NCBI RefSeq assembly: GCF_001730525.1 | Contig: NZ_MDFN01000001.1 | Location: 124,001-188,000, forward strand | DNA from: Arcticibacter eurypsychrophilus | GTDB taxonomy: Bacteria; Bacteroidota; Bacteroidia; Sphingobacteriales; Sphingobacteriaceae | Length of the DNA stretch: 64,000 bases | Direction of reading: 5' to 3' | Part shown: piece by piece, positions 24,435 through 33,459 of the stretch | How the letters are laid out: each line of letters starts with the position of its first letter | Numbering within the stretch: position 1 is the stretch's first letter | Notes under the pieces: generated by a model | The model's database searches: none | The model's input: the letters and a program-made list of their open reading frames with translations, nothing else | Told to the model about the DNA's origin: nothing | Translations under genes and position numbers: made by a program

Positions 24435-27002
24435 TTAAAATCCACCACTAAGTTGTTGAGCTATACTGAAGTGAAACTGACCACCAGATTTCTTCAACCT
24501 GTTTGTTGAGGTATCATATACGTTATCAAATCCATATCCCCAGTCAATACCAAGCAACCCGAATATAGGAAGGAAGATTCTTGCACCTACACCAGCAGAG
24601 CGACGTACGTTAAACGGATTGAAATCAGCAAACTTATTCCAGGAGTTACCACCTTCGGCAAATGCAAGGACGAATACAGTTGCTTGTTGTCCGGTCATCA
24701 AAGGATACCTGGTTTCAACAATATATTTAGAGAATATCGGGCTACCTGAATTACGTGCTATATTCGGATCATAACCAATAGGCGTTACATTATTATTTTC
24801 ATAACCACGCATTGCTATCACTTCCGAACCCTGTAAGTAATCAAATCCCTGCATTCCGTCACCTCCTAATTTAAATCGCTCGAAAGCAGATTGCCCTGTG
24901 GCTGAATTATACTGACCCAAAAATCCAAACTGACCTTGAGTTTTAACAACCAGTTTACCCACTATACGCTGATACCACTGTGCTTCAAACTTCCATTTAT
25001 GATACTCTGTAAATCTATATTTATCCCTATCAGTAGCAGTTGAATAATTAATATTATTGAATAAAGAGTATGGAGGGGTTAACTGTACAGTCAAACGAAT
25101 GTGCGATCCTGATGTAGGATAGATTGGCGCATCAACCGAGTTCCTGCTTAATTCTTCGGTTAAATTAAAGTTATAAGCTGTACCCGAAGAGAATAAAAAT
25201 CCAGGGTAATTTGTCAACTTATACTGTTGTAAATTGATGGAGTGATTCAAGTTGAAATAATCATCAGGCCATTTCAACCGTTTACCTAAACTAAAAGTAA
25301 CACCATTTAACCGGATCCTATATTTTTGATCAGCGGTGTAATTGTAATACTTCGCTACGTCATCATTTGAACTCAATGATGTAAAAGCACTGATTCCAAA
25401 ATAAACAGGTTTTTTACCACCTAACCAAGGCTCAGAGAAAGAGAAACTATAGGACTGGTACGATTTACCATTCGTTTGTCCCCTCACACTTAGTTTCTGG
25501 CCATCTCCCTTAGGAAGCGGTTTCCATTCTTTTAGGTTGAACAGGTTACGTGCTGAGAAGTTATTAAAGGTCAGTCCTAACGTTCCAATGATACGTCCGC
25601 CACCAAAACCACCTGATAATTCAATCTGGTCAGAAGGTTTTTCAGCTACTGTATATTCAATATCAACTGTTCCGTCCGCAGGATTTGGTATAGGCCTTAC
25701 ATCCGTCTTAGCTTCATCAAAGTTACCCAGCTGTGCAATTTCCCTTGTTGTACGAACCACCGCTTCTTTAGAAAACTTTTGTCCCGGTTTAGTACGAATT
25801 TCCCGCATCACTACTTTGTCATTCGTAATATCATTCCCTTTCAGCGAAATCTTGTTCACCGTATACTGAGGACCTTCATAAATGCGCAATTCCAAGTCAA
25901 TCGTATCACCGTAGACACGAGTCTGAACAGGATCAACATTGAAAGTCAAATATCCATTATTCAAGTATAAGGTTGAAATGTCCTCCCCATTCGGGTTCCC
26001 ATTTAATCTCTTCTGCAATTTCTCTTCCGAAAACTCATCACCCTTCTTTATAGCAAGCAGCTCATTTAAAGCCTGTGTTGTATATATTGCATTTCCTGCC
26101 CAGGTAACCTGTCCAAAATAGTATTTAGGCCCTTCATGCAGATTTATATTAATATCTACCCGCTGATTCGCCTTCTTTATAACCGAGTCACTTATAATTT
26201 CTGCATCACGGTACCCCTTTTCCTGCATCTTGGCAATCATTGTGCGCTTGTCTTCTTCATATTTATCCTGCAGGAACTTACCTGACCTGAATACATTAAT
26301 AGATGACCGCTCTTTAGTCTTTTTAAGGAATTTCTTTAATTGTTTATCCTTAAAGTCTTTGTTTCCCTCGAAAGCAATATGCTCAATCTTAGTTTTAACT
26401 TTCTTATCTACATTAACAATCAGGACTACGTTATTCGTTTCTGAGGTATCTTTTTTCTGATTATAGGTTACTTCAGTAAACAAATAGCCTTTTTCATTGA
26501 AATACTTCTTAATGACCGCACTGGTCATACTCATCAGACTCTCGTTGACAATCTTCCCTGTTTTATCGGCAAGCTTTTCTTTAATATCAGTGATCTGTCC
26601 CTTTTTTAAACCTGTAAACTCCATCCGGGTTAACCGTGGACGCTCTACAACCGTTATGAGGAAGAAAATTGAATCACCCTTTACATTACCTGAAAGCTGT
26701 ACATCATCAAACAAGCCCTGAGTCCACAAGAACTTCAGTGCATTAGACGTTGCGTCACCAGGTACGGTAATCCGGTCGCCAGTAGTCAGTTTAGATATCT
26801 GAACAATAATGTCCTTATCCAGAAACTTTATTCCGGATACAGTTGTTCCACCTATAACATATTCCTTAGGACTAAGATAACTAAGTTCATCACCCGTTTG
26901 GGAACGGAGTTGCATACCACCACCCTGCTGAGGGCGTCCTATTTGCGCATTTGCAACACTTGCTGCAAAAGTAAAAAGTAATATTATGAGAAATCTGTTC
27001 AT
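24435..27002 (-). CDS. bamA: Outer-membrane protein assembly factor BamA
   Basis: This 855-residue protein has a signal peptide ending ANAQ (about residue 19). A Gly/Gln-rich spacer then leads to several POTRA domains (about 55-440; for example GIKFLDKDIIVQISKL and ITDIKEKLADKTGK) and a C-terminal beta-barrel ending in phenylalanine. The barrel contains KLGGDGMQGFDYLQGSEVIAMRGYENN, in the position of the family's conserved RGY loop. BamA inserts beta-barrel proteins into the outer membrane. It follows uppS by 61 nt and leads the two Skp genes. Length is typical for Bacteroidota. Confidence 0.95.
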   Translation of the reverse strand: MNRFLIILLFTFAASVANAQIGRPQQGGGMQLRSQTGDELSYLSPKEYVIGGTTVSGIKFLDKDIIVQISKLTTGDRITVPGDATSNALKFLWTQGLFDDVQLSGNVKGDSIFFLITVVERPRLTRMEFTGLKKGQITDIKEKLADKTGKIVNESLMSMTSAVIKKYFNEKGYLFTEVTYNQKKDTSETNNVVLIVNVDKKVKTKIEHIAFEGNKDFKDKQLKKFLKKTKERSSINVFRSGKFLQDKYEEDKRTMIAKMQEKGYRDAEIISDSVIKKANQRVDININLHEGPKYYFGQVTWAGNAIYTTQALNELLAIKKGDEFSEEKLQKRLNGNPNGEDISTLYLNNGYLTFNVDPVQTRVYGDTIDLELRIYEGPQYTVNKISLKGNDITNDKVVMREIRTKPGQKFSKEAVVRTTREIAQLGNFDEAKTDVRPIPNPADGTVDIEYTVAEKPSDQIELSGGFGGGRIIGTLGLTFNNFSARNLFNLKEWKPLPKGDGQKLSVRGQTNGKSYQSYSFSFSEPWLGGKKPVYFGISAFTSLSSNDDVAKYYNYTADQKYRIRLNGVTFSLGKRLKWPDDYFNLNHSINLQQYKLTNYPGFLFSSGTAYNFNLTEELSRNSVDAPIYPTSGSHIRLTVQLTPPYSLFNNINYSTATDRDKYRFTEYHKWKFEAQWYQRIVGKLVVKTQGQFGFLGQYNSATGQSAFERFKLGGDGMQGFDYLQGSEVIAMRGYENNNVTPIGYDPNIARNSGSPIFSKYIVETRYPLMTGQQATVFVLAFAEGGNSWNKFADFNPFNVRRSAGVGARIFLPIFGLLGIDWGYGFDNVYDTSTNRLKKSGGQFHFSIAQQLSGGF

Positions 27003-27025
27003 TGAATTTTATGACGTCGCTAAAA

Positions 27026-27056
27026 TAAAGCTAATGGTTGTTAAATTTTGTTAAAA
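27026..27056 (-). promoter_or_regulatory. Possible bamA promoter
   Basis: On the minus strand, TTTT (27053-27056) and TAGCTTTA (27026-27033) are 19 nt apart, one base off the TAnnTTTG consensus. It could give bamA a start separate from uppS. Confidence 0.35.
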
Positions 27057-27063
27057 GGAAATT

Positions 27064-27801
27064 TTATACCTGATCACTGGTCATTCCAAACCGACGTTCC
27101 CGCTTTTGATAATCAATAATGGCCTCAAAGAGGTCATCCCGCCTAAAATCAGGCCAAAGTTTGTCTGTAAAATAAAATTCGGCATAAGCCAATTGCCATA
27201 ATAAATAATTACTAATCCTATATTCACCACTAGTCCTGATCATTAATTCAGGATCAGGCATCCCGGCTGTAGTCAATTTTGAAGCAAATAGGTCTTCTGT
27301 AATATCTTCAGGTTTTAAAATACCTTGTTGAACCTGGGTGGCCAGTTGCTTAGCGGCTTCAGTGATTTCCCAGCGTGAACTGTAACTTAATGCAAGCGTC
27401 AGCGTACTTTTTGTATTTCCCGATGTCTTCTTAATAGACTCATTCAAATGTTTTAAACATTTATCAGGAAGCTGCTTCAAGTCTCCTATCGCATTCAGTC
27501 TGACATTGTTTTTCATCAATGTTTTAGTTTCTTTACTGATCGTAGATACCAGAAGCTCCATTAGGGCCGTTATTTCCAGCCAAGGTCTGTTCCAGTTTTC
27601 TGTAGAAAAAGTATACAAAGTGATATAGGGGATCCCCACTTCCACTGCAGCTTCTACAATATCTTTAACAGAAACCACTCCAGTATGATGACCAAAAACA
27701 CGAAGCTTGCCCTTTTCTTTAGCCCAACGCCCATTACCATCCATAATGATCGCTATATGTTGGGGCAACTTGTCTTTGTCTATCTGATCCAGTAAATCCA
27801 T
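27064..27801 (-). CDS. uppS: Isoprenyl transferase (undecaprenyl diphosphate synthase)
   Basis: This 245-residue protein has the cis-prenyltransferase motifs IAIIMDGNGRWAKEKG, with the catalytic D21, TLYTFSTENWNRP, and the C-terminal RTSGEYRISNYLLWQLAYAEFYF. It extends farnesyl diphosphate with isopentenyl diphosphate units to make the lipid carrier for peptidoglycan and polysaccharides. Precursors come from the MEP pathway, of which IspG is also in this window. It is upstream of bamA in the same direction and has its own promoter at 27839. Confidence 0.96.
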   Translation of the reverse strand: MDLLDQIDKDKLPQHIAIIMDGNGRWAKEKGKLRVFGHHTGVVSVKDIVEAAVEVGIPYITLYTFSTENWNRPWLEITALMELLVSTISKETKTLMKNNVRLNAIGDLKQLPDKCLKHLNESIKKTSGNTKSTLTLALSYSSRWEITEAAKQLATQVQQGILKPEDITEDLFASKLTTAGMPDPELMIRTSGEYRISNYLLWQLAYAEFYFTDKLWPDFRRDDLFEAIIDYQKRERRFGMTSDQV

Positions 27802-27838
27802 CTTATAATTAAAAGCCTAACATAGGCATTTGAATTCG

Positions 27839-27846
27839 CAAAGGTA
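27839..27846 (-). promoter_or_regulatory. -7 element of the uppS promoter
   Basis: The minus strand reads TACCTTTG with a TTTT about 18 nt upstream. The predicted leader is about 34 nt. The spacer carries a long T-run. Confidence 0.6.
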
Positions 27847-27862
27847 AAAAAAAATAGCAGCA

Positions 27863-28642
27863 CTAAAATACCGGAGGACATTTACCAGTAATAAAGGTAT
27901 AAGTAAGCGTAAATCCAAGAAAAGAATAAGTATCGCGCTTCTTTGAATCGCCTCGCTGATACCCCTGCCTATATGGTGAAACCACCCCAAATCGCTCTTC
28001 TGAACGATCAGAGAGCCCATTTACATTCTCATCCGGATAATTTCCACTCACATCATCCAGATGATCCGTAAAGGTAGTACGGTAGCCTAACTCTGCACCA
28101 AGAGTCCAATTTCCGACTATATTGTATTTTATTCCTGTTCCATAAGGTACTGCAATCGTATATTTTCTGTAAAAAGTACCTTCTGTTTTTAATCCATTAA
28201 GCGTTACAATCTCCCCCTGATAGCGTGTTTTAGGATTAAACAGCGCTAAACTACCTCCAGCAAAAATATAAGGGCTGTATTTTTTCCTACTCATACCGGG
28301 GATATAGTTAAAAAAGTTAAACTCCCCCTGCATACTTATTTCCGTTAAAGGACTAAAAAAACTTAAATTTCGAAGTATTTGTGCTGAGTTATTTGAATTG
28401 CTATCTGCGGCAGCTATTTTACCATGCAAGATGCTCAGCTTGATGGACCAATAAGGATCTAAATTCCTTTTTACCAGGATTCCATATGCGGGATTGCTCA
28501 ATTGAAATAGATTCTTTGGGTTTAAATCGCCTATATAGCCAATTCCCCCACCAAAAACACCAAGCTCCCAGCTTTGTGCCTTGATTTCTTGCTGAGCAAG
28601 GAAAATGAATCCTACAATCAAAGTGACAATTGCCCTGTTCAT
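27863..28642 (-). CDS. DUF6089-family outer-membrane barrel protein
   Basis: This 259-residue protein has a signal peptide ending IKAQ (about residue 22) and then a beta-rich sequence. That sequence starts SWELGVFGGGIGYIGDLN, a hallmark of a Bacteroidota family placed between nadK and uppS. Alternating strands and the pattern YSPYIFAGGSLALFNPK suggest a small outer-membrane barrel of the OmpA N-terminal type. Its function is unknown. The start codon abuts the nadK stop (TAG-ATG), so they are in one operon. Confidence 0.82.
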   Translation of the reverse strand: MNRAIVTLIVGFIFLAQQEIKAQSWELGVFGGGIGYIGDLNPKNLFQLSNPAYGILVKRNLDPYWSIKLSILHGKIAAADSNSNNSAQILRNLSFFSPLTEISMQGEFNFFNYIPGMSRKKYSPYIFAGGSLALFNPKTRYQGEIVTLNGLKTEGTFYRKYTIAVPYGTGIKYNIVGNWTLGAELGYRTTFTDHLDDVSGNYPDENVNGLSDRSEERFGVVSPYRQGYQRGDSKKRDTYSFLGFTLTYTFITGKCPPVF

Positions 28643-29524
28643 CTAGTAATTTCTACGGTCAATGCCCCAGAGCATTTTATTCCTCAATGTAGATAGATAA
28701 CTTTCATTTTTAAGCCGGATTAGGTTAATTTGGAAATCAGCTTTCGACACGCTAAACTTTAAATGATTATCAATTACCTCGGTCCGCGAATCGCAGGAAA
28801 GAAGGAACTTAGAACTCCTGCCTTCCAGTTCAAAAGTTAGTTTATAAGTGTCTGAAATCACCACAGGCCGTACATTCAGGTTATGCGGGGAAATCGGAGT
28901 GATTACAAAATTTTCAGATAGAGGAAAAACAATCGGTCCACCGCAACTTAACGAATAAGCAGTGGATCCTGTTGGAGTAGCTACAATTAAACCATCTGCC
29001 CAGTACGAATTTAAAAATTCCCCGTTCAGATAAGCATGTATAATCATCATAGCCGAATTATCCCTCCGGTGTATGGTAATATCATTAAGAGCAAAATTTT
29101 CATCCCCAAAAAGAGGAGTATCAGATTCTACTTTTAATAAATGGCGACTATCAATCGTATATTCCTTATGAACCAAACTTTCAATAGCAGCTGGAATATC
29201 ATCCTTGTTAATACTGGCAAGGAAGCCTAAGCGACCCAGGTTAATGCCAATTATAGGAATATTAGAATCGCGGATCAGCGACACCGTGTCCAGTAGCGTA
29301 CCATCGCCGCCCAAACTAAGCATCACATCTACAACCCCTTTTAACTCCTTATAATGATTAAAAGTACTTTCCTTTTTTCGATGTTTTACTTTCCCCTTTA
29401 TAAAAGTTGCAAACTTTTCATAAATGAACAAGTCTGCATCATGTTTATCCAGGTTATCAAAAACCTGTTGGACATAAGGTAAAGTGGCATCACTAAACTC
29501 TCTACCGTAAATTGCTATCTTCAT
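28643..29524 (-). CDS. nadK: NAD kinase
   Basis: This 293-residue protein carries the NAD kinase hallmark LSLGGDGTLLDT (70-80) with the catalytic Asp. It also has the motif GSTAYSLSCGGPIV and NDITIHRRD in the C-terminal domain. It phosphorylates NAD to NADP with ATP or polyphosphate, setting NADPH supply for TrxB. The ATG overlaps the upstream CBS gene's stop (TAATG), so translation is coupled. Confidence 0.96.
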   Translation of the reverse strand: MKIAIYGREFSDATLPYVQQVFDNLDKHDADLFIYEKFATFIKGKVKHRKKESTFNHYKELKGVVDVMLSLGGDGTLLDTVSLIRDSNIPIIGINLGRLGFLASINKDDIPAAIESLVHKEYTIDSRHLLKVESDTPLFGDENFALNDITIHRRDNSAMMIIHAYLNGEFLNSYWADGLIVATPTGSTAYSLSCGGPIVFPLSENFVITPISPHNLNVRPVVISDTYKLTFELEGRSSKFLLSCDSRTEVIDNHLKFSVSKADFQINLIRLKNESYLSTLRNKMLWGIDRRNY

Positions 29525-30186
29525 TAAATACTTAAATAGTTCATCAACTGATCATACCGGTCGGTAGCACCTGAATCTTCTTTAATATTATTATACGTGG
29601 CTAATATATTGTAATCATATCTGCTCAAAGCAGCCAGGATACCAGATATTTCCGTACGATTTACCTTAATCGTTATTTCTGTACGTGTAGAATCCATATA
29701 TGAAGTAATATAGGAACTTAGAATTTGTGTATTTTCAGATTCGATTATTTGAGCGATATGTCCCAAAGAGCTGTTTTTACTATCCATTTCCAACACAATA
29801 ATCCCTCCAGGCTCTTTAATTGCTGCTATCTTACCGAGGTGTTCAATAATAGTATTAATAGATATAACCCCAAGGTAAGTCCTGTTTTCGTCCAGCACAG
29901 CCAGAACACTCAAATGGCTTTCACTTAAAACCTGGATCACGTCGTAGATATGCTGATACTGATCAATAAAAACACGGTTAAACCTTAAATCTGCATCTTT
30001 AATGCTGATCGAATAGTCTGCTATTTCTATCAGATCATCATCCGATAGCACGCCAAGATATACACCGTCATCCAACACGGGCAGATGACTTACACGAAAC
30101 TCATCCATTCTATCCAATACTCTTTGAATAGTGTCAAAATAGTTTAAAGGAGGAATTGCCTCAGAAATAAGTCCATTTGCCAACAT
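29524..30186 (-). CDS. Tandem CBS-domain protein
   Basis: This 220-residue protein begins with two CBS motifs at about 1-130 (LNYFDTIQRVLDRMDEFRVSHLPVLDDGVYLGVLSDDDLIEIA and a second around HLSVLAVLDENRTYLGVISINTIIEHL). After them comes an ACT-like C-terminal region of about 70 residues (PGGIIVLEMDSKNSSLGHIAQIIESENTQILSSYI). CBS pairs bind adenosine nucleotides and ACT domains bind small metabolites. It is coupled to nadK by TAATG, so an NAD/ATP-sensing role is a reasonable inference but not shown. Confidence 0.85.
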   Translation of the reverse strand: MLANGLISEAIPPLNYFDTIQRVLDRMDEFRVSHLPVLDDGVYLGVLSDDDLIEIADYSISIKDADLRFNRVFIDQYQHIYDVIQVLSESHLSVLAVLDENRTYLGVISINTIIEHLGKIAAIKEPGGIIVLEMDSKNSSLGHIAQIIESENTQILSSYITSYMDSTRTEITIKVNRTEISGILAALSRYDYNILATYNNIKEDSGATDRYDQLMNYLSI

Positions 30187-30188
30187 AA

Positions 30189-30950
30189 TTATTTCAATAA
30201 AACACGTTCAAGAAATCGATTCAAGTACAATATAAACTCATTGGGCACTTCCATCATTGGAGCATGACCACAGTTATCGATCCAGTTCAGTTCCGAATTT
30301 GGCAGCAGATTATGAAACTCTGTAGCTACTTCAGGAGGAGTTACATGGTCATTTTTCCCCCAGATCAAACAAACCGGTATAGTAATCTTATACAAATCTT
30401 TAGACAAATTGTGTCGTATCGCCGATTTTGCCATCGAAAGGATCCGTAAAACCTTGAAACGATCATTCACCGTCTGATATACATCATCAACCAGTTCCTT
30501 TGTTGCCATCTTAGGATCAAAGAAAGTATAAGCTACCTTTTCCTTTATAAATTCATAATTTTCTCTTTTCGGAAAAGAGCCCCCAAAAGCATTTTCATAT
30601 AAACCTGAACTACCTGTGAGCACCAAAGTTTTCACATATTGAGGGTGACTCAATGTAAAGATCAATGCAACATGACCGCCTAATGAGTTACCTAATAAGT
30701 TAATATTCTTCAGTTTTTTATACATCACGAATTTAACCAGATACTTGGCAAGCGTAGTCACTCCTGTTGTCAATAACGGTAATTCATAAATAGGCAGCAA
30801 GGGAATGACCACCTTGTACTGCGATTTAAAAGCATTTGTAACTTCTTCAAAATTACTTAAAGCCCCAAAAAGACCATGAAGAAGCAATAAAACATCACCT
30901 TCTCCTTCTTCAATATATTTAAATCCGTTTTCTTCTTTTATAATACTCAT
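30189..30950 (-). CDS. Alpha/beta-fold hydrolase
   Basis: This 253-residue protein has LLLHGLFGALSNF near the N-terminus, the nucleophile elbow LGNSLGGHVAL (Ser near 92), the acid in WGKNDHVTPP and the histidine in DNCGHAPMMEVPNEF. It lacks a signal peptide. The stop lies 2 nt before the CBS gene, so it heads an operon with the CBS protein, nadK and the DUF6089 gene. The substrate cannot be called. Confidence 0.87.
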   Translation of the reverse strand: MSIIKEENGFKYIEEGEGDVLLLLHGLFGALSNFEEVTNAFKSQYKVVIPLLPIYELPLLTTGVTTLAKYLVKFVMYKKLKNINLLGNSLGGHVALIFTLSHPQYVKTLVLTGSSGLYENAFGGSFPKRENYEFIKEKVAYTFFDPKMATKELVDDVYQTVNDRFKVLRILSMAKSAIRHNLSKDLYKITIPVCLIWGKNDHVTPPEVATEFHNLLPNSELNWIDNCGHAPMMEVPNEFILYLNRFLERVLLK

Positions 30951-30956
30951 AAATTC

Positions 30957-30973
30957 TAAACAAACTGTTTAGT
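30957..30973 (-). repeat. Short inverted repeat upstream of the hydrolase operon
   Basis: CTAAACA (30957-30963) and TGTTTAG (30967-30973) form a perfect 7-bp inverted repeat with a 3-nt spacer, just ahead of the start codon at 30950. It could be an operator or a leader hairpin. Confidence 0.35.
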
Positions 30974-31053
30974 GGGGGTCTTTGATGAAATTTATATTTA
31001 ATATACAATTATTTAAATAAATGTACACTTTATCCAGCTACCTGCAAATCCAT

Positions 31054-31500
31054 TTAGGACAATAATTCTTTTACAATCTCCGAAATAGTTTTGCCATCTG
31101 TTTTACCGGCAAGCTCTTTATTGGCAATACCCATTACTTTTCCCATGTCTTTAACACTGGTTGCTCCGGTACTGGCAATCGCTTGTTTAATAATAGCAGC
31201 CACTTCTTCTCTAGCCATTTGTTTTGGAAGAAATTCTTCAATTACTTCTAATTCTTCTATTTCAATGGCGAAAAGATCTTCCCGGTTTTGAGTCTTGAAA
31301 ATCTCAGCAGATTCTTTTCTTTGTTTGGCAAGTCGCTGCAATACCTTTACCTCTACTTCTTCCGTTAGATCTTCAGAAACACCTTTTTCTGTTCTGGCTA
31401 ATAATATAGCAGCCTTAATGGCACGCAATCCTCTCAAACGGACGTTATTCCGTGCTAGCATTGCTGTCTTTATTTCCTTATCAATAATTTCCTGTAACAT
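31054..31500 (-). CDS. GatB/YqeY domain protein
   Basis: This 148-residue protein is the YqeY family: LRGLRAIKAAILLARTEKG, LQRLAKQRKESAEIF, and the C-terminal VKDMGKVMGIANKELAGKTDGKTISEIVKELL. The C-terminal domain is shared with GatB and Glu-tRNA amidotransferase, where it binds tRNA. The stand-alone YqeY role is not settled. It is 48 nt from the end of the SDR gene, which reads in the same direction. Confidence 0.92.
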   Translation of the reverse strand: MLQEIIDKEIKTAMLARNNVRLRGLRAIKAAILLARTEKGVSEDLTEEVEVKVLQRLAKQRKESAEIFKTQNREDLFAIEIEELEVIEEFLPKQMAREEVAAIIKQAIASTGATSVKDMGKVMGIANKELAGKTDGKTISEIVKELLS

Positions 31501-31548
31501 CGTATTTATATTTAAAACCTGCTCTACCTGAGAGAAGATCAGATTAAT

Positions 31549-32307
31549 TTATCCTTTATTCCAATATAAAGCACTGGCCTGTGCCAGCGGCGTAATAACC
31601 AGATCACTAATATTGACATGTTTGGGTCTGGATACCATAAACCATATCGTTTCAGCAATATCCTGTGCCACTAATGGTGCATAACCGGCATACACTTGTT
31701 TCGCCCTTTCAGTATCTCCTTTAAACCGTACTTCCGAAAACTCAGTTTCCACTGCACCAGGATGAATAGCCGAAACCTTAATTCCATAAGGCAAAAGGTC
31801 TATGCGCATCGCTTTATTTAAGGCATCAACGGCAAATTTAGTAGCACAATATACATTTCCATTCTGGTAAACTTCTTTGCCTGCAATAGAACCCAAATTA
31901 ACAATATGCCCTTCCTTACGCAAGATCATCCAGTTAGATACTATCTTCGTCACATATAAAAGGCCCTTTACATTGGTATCGATCATGGTATCCCAATCGT
32001 CAGTATTTCCGTCTTGAATAGGATCAAGACCCTGACTTAAGCCTGCATTATTAATTAATACATCCACAGCTTTCCAATCATCTCCCAAGGTTTTGAGTGC
32101 AGCTTCCACTTCCGATTTATTCCGAACATCCAGCGTAAGAGTTATTATTTCTACACCAAACTGTAACTTTAAATCCTGAGCCAATTGGTTAAGCCGCTCG
32201 GTTCTTCTCCCTGTTAATATTAAATTGTATCGATATGATGCAAATAGAGAGGCACAAGCCTCACCTATTCCTGAGGTTGCGCCTGTAATGAGAGCAATTT
32301 TGGACAT
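31549..32307 (-). CDS. SDR-family NAD(P)-dependent oxidoreductase
   Basis: This 252-residue protein has the classical short-chain dehydrogenase layout: TGATSGIG (8-15), LINNAGLS near 83, and the catalytic set Ser in NLGSIAG with Tyr-x-x-x-Lys in YCATKF. The pattern resembles the YdfG/serine-dehydrogenase branch (3-hydroxy acid dehydrogenases), with the conserved PGAVETEF after the active site. It is cytoplasmic. A palindrome at 32378 and a -7 element at 32328 lie upstream. Confidence 0.92.
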   Translation of the reverse strand: MSKIALITGATSGIGEACASLFASYRYNLILTGRRTERLNQLAQDLKLQFGVEIITLTLDVRNKSEVEAALKTLGDDWKAVDVLINNAGLSQGLDPIQDGNTDDWDTMIDTNVKGLLYVTKIVSNWMILRKEGHIVNLGSIAGKEVYQNGNVYCATKFAVDALNKAMRIDLLPYGIKVSAIHPGAVETEFSEVRFKGDTERAKQVYAGYAPLVAQDIAETIWFMVSRPKHVNISDLVITPLAQASALYWNKG

Positions 32308-32327
32308 GAATGCATGAGTTTAAGAGC

Positions 32328-32335
32328 CAAAATTA
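32328..32335 (-). promoter_or_regulatory. -7 element of the SDR gene
   Basis: The minus strand reads TAATTTTG. The predicted leader is about 17 nt. No clear TTTG at -33. Confidence 0.45.
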
Positions 32336-32377
32336 TAAATAAAAAGCATTACGGCGGCGGTATTGTTTATAAAACTG

Positions 32378-32395
32378 AATTATGTTTACATAATT
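32378..32395. repeat. 8-bp inverted repeat between divergent genes
   Basis: AATTATGT (32378-32385) and ACATAATT (32388-32395) are perfect complements with a 2-nt spacer. It sits between the SDR promoter and the small membrane-protein gene, a position suited to an operator. Confidence 0.4.
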
Positions 32396-32466
32396 GAACC
32401 TGTTAGCACATTTTTGTTAAGGTGACCATTAATCCACACATTTATATTTCTAAATAGAGCCTTAGT

Positions 32467-32718
32467 ATGGATATCCAAATATCAACAATTAAGCTTTATC
32501 AGATCATCGCTAGTAAAACTGATAAAAAAACACCTGAAGATGTTGTTTATGCTTTGCAAAGCACAATTAAGGAAGAAGTAAAAATTAAAGCCGCAAATCA
32601 GATTAAAGATCTAAAAATTGATATTATTGATCGGATAGGAAGTGCAAAGAGGCAAACTATCATTTGGGTTGTCGGTGTTGGTGTGATGCAATTAGTAGTA
32701 CATTATCTATTTATATAA
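32467..32718 (+). CDS. Small protein: helical region plus C-terminal membrane anchor
   Basis: This 83-residue protein has a polar, helical N-terminal part of about 60 residues (KTPEDVVYALQSTIKEEVKIKAANQIKDLKIDII) with heptad-like spacing. A single hydrophobic C-terminal segment follows (IIWVVGVGVMQLVVHYLFI). It would be tail-anchored with the coiled coil in the cytoplasm. This resembles DUF1640-like anchored coiled-coil proteins, but I do not recognise it firmly. It is divergent from the SDR gene and stands alone, 12 nt before the end of the porT gene on the other strand. Confidence 0.6.
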   Translation: MDIQISTIKLYQIIASKTDKKTPEDVVYALQSTIKEEVKIKAANQIKDLKIDIIDRIGSAKRQTIIWVVGVGVMQLVVHYLFI

Positions 32719-32730
32719 ATCCCCTTCAAC

Positions 32731-33459
32731 TTATTCAAAAAACAGACTGATCTGAATTCCTTTATGATATAACCTGTCAACCGGCCGATCGAAATCATTC
32801 CCCCTCCGCTCTAACACGCTCGTAAACGATTGAGTAAACTTAATCTCAGGCGACATCTTGAAATACTCAAAATAAAAATCCAATCCCAATCCCGCTTCAT
32901 AAGAAAAGTACCCACTCCTCATCCAAACCAGCTTTTCCTGATCAATCATATCCGTATCATCCAACTTTTTCTTCGACACAATATTCCTTGAATACTTCCC
33001 TCCCGCAATCATGTAAGCCCTAAAATTCTTTCTTCGCTCCGACTTTACCTTGATTCCAAGAGGAAGCTCTACTGTAGTAGACTGCACTTTTTTAACCAGT
33101 ACCACGGAATGATATCCATATTGAAGTTCCTTATCAGCAAACACCAGAGCTGGTGTAAACCTTAAATTGCTAAAATCAGTTAACCGCAGGTCTGTAACCA
33201 AACCCAGACCAAACCCAGTCTTAGCAGGAGAACTGATTGAAGTCAGACTCCCTCCCGAGGGATTACCCGGACCAGTACCTGGATCTTCTGCATATTGCCA
33301 TTCATCCGATTTCAACACTTTAAATTCAGTTGTTACATACTGAAAAGCAAAACCAAAATGCAATACTTCGTCATCAACCCCTCCCCCCCAATTATCTTGG
33401 GCGAGTGCTTTTATGCTGATTATTAAACCGATAACAATTGCAAGCAGGCTTTTCTTCAT
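32731..33459 (-). CDS. porT: PorT-like outer-membrane beta-barrel protein (T9SS-associated)
   Basis: This 242-residue protein has a signal peptide ending ALAQ (about residue 20) and a beta-rich sequence. The pattern LRLTDFSNLRFTPALVFADKELQY is followed by EAGLGLDFYFEYFKMSPEIKFTQ. Location immediately after ubiE is the conserved ubiE-porT order of T9SS-bearing Bacteroidota. PorT is an outer-membrane barrel needed for type IX secretion in Porphyromonas. The 43.7-kb sorting-domain protein shows this organism uses the system. It overlaps ubiE by 4 nt. Assignment rests on context as well as sequence. Confidence 0.8.
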   Translation of the reverse strand: MKKSLLAIVIGLIISIKALAQDNWGGGVDDEVLHFGFAFQYVTTEFKVLKSDEWQYAEDPGTGPGNPSGGSLTSISSPAKTGFGLGLVTDLRLTDFSNLRFTPALVFADKELQYGYHSVVLVKKVQSTTVELPLGIKVKSERRKNFRAYMIAGGKYSRNIVSKKKLDDTDMIDQEKLVWMRSGYFSYEAGLGLDFYFEYFKMSPEIKFTQSFTSVLERRGNDFDRPVDRLYHKGIQISLFFE

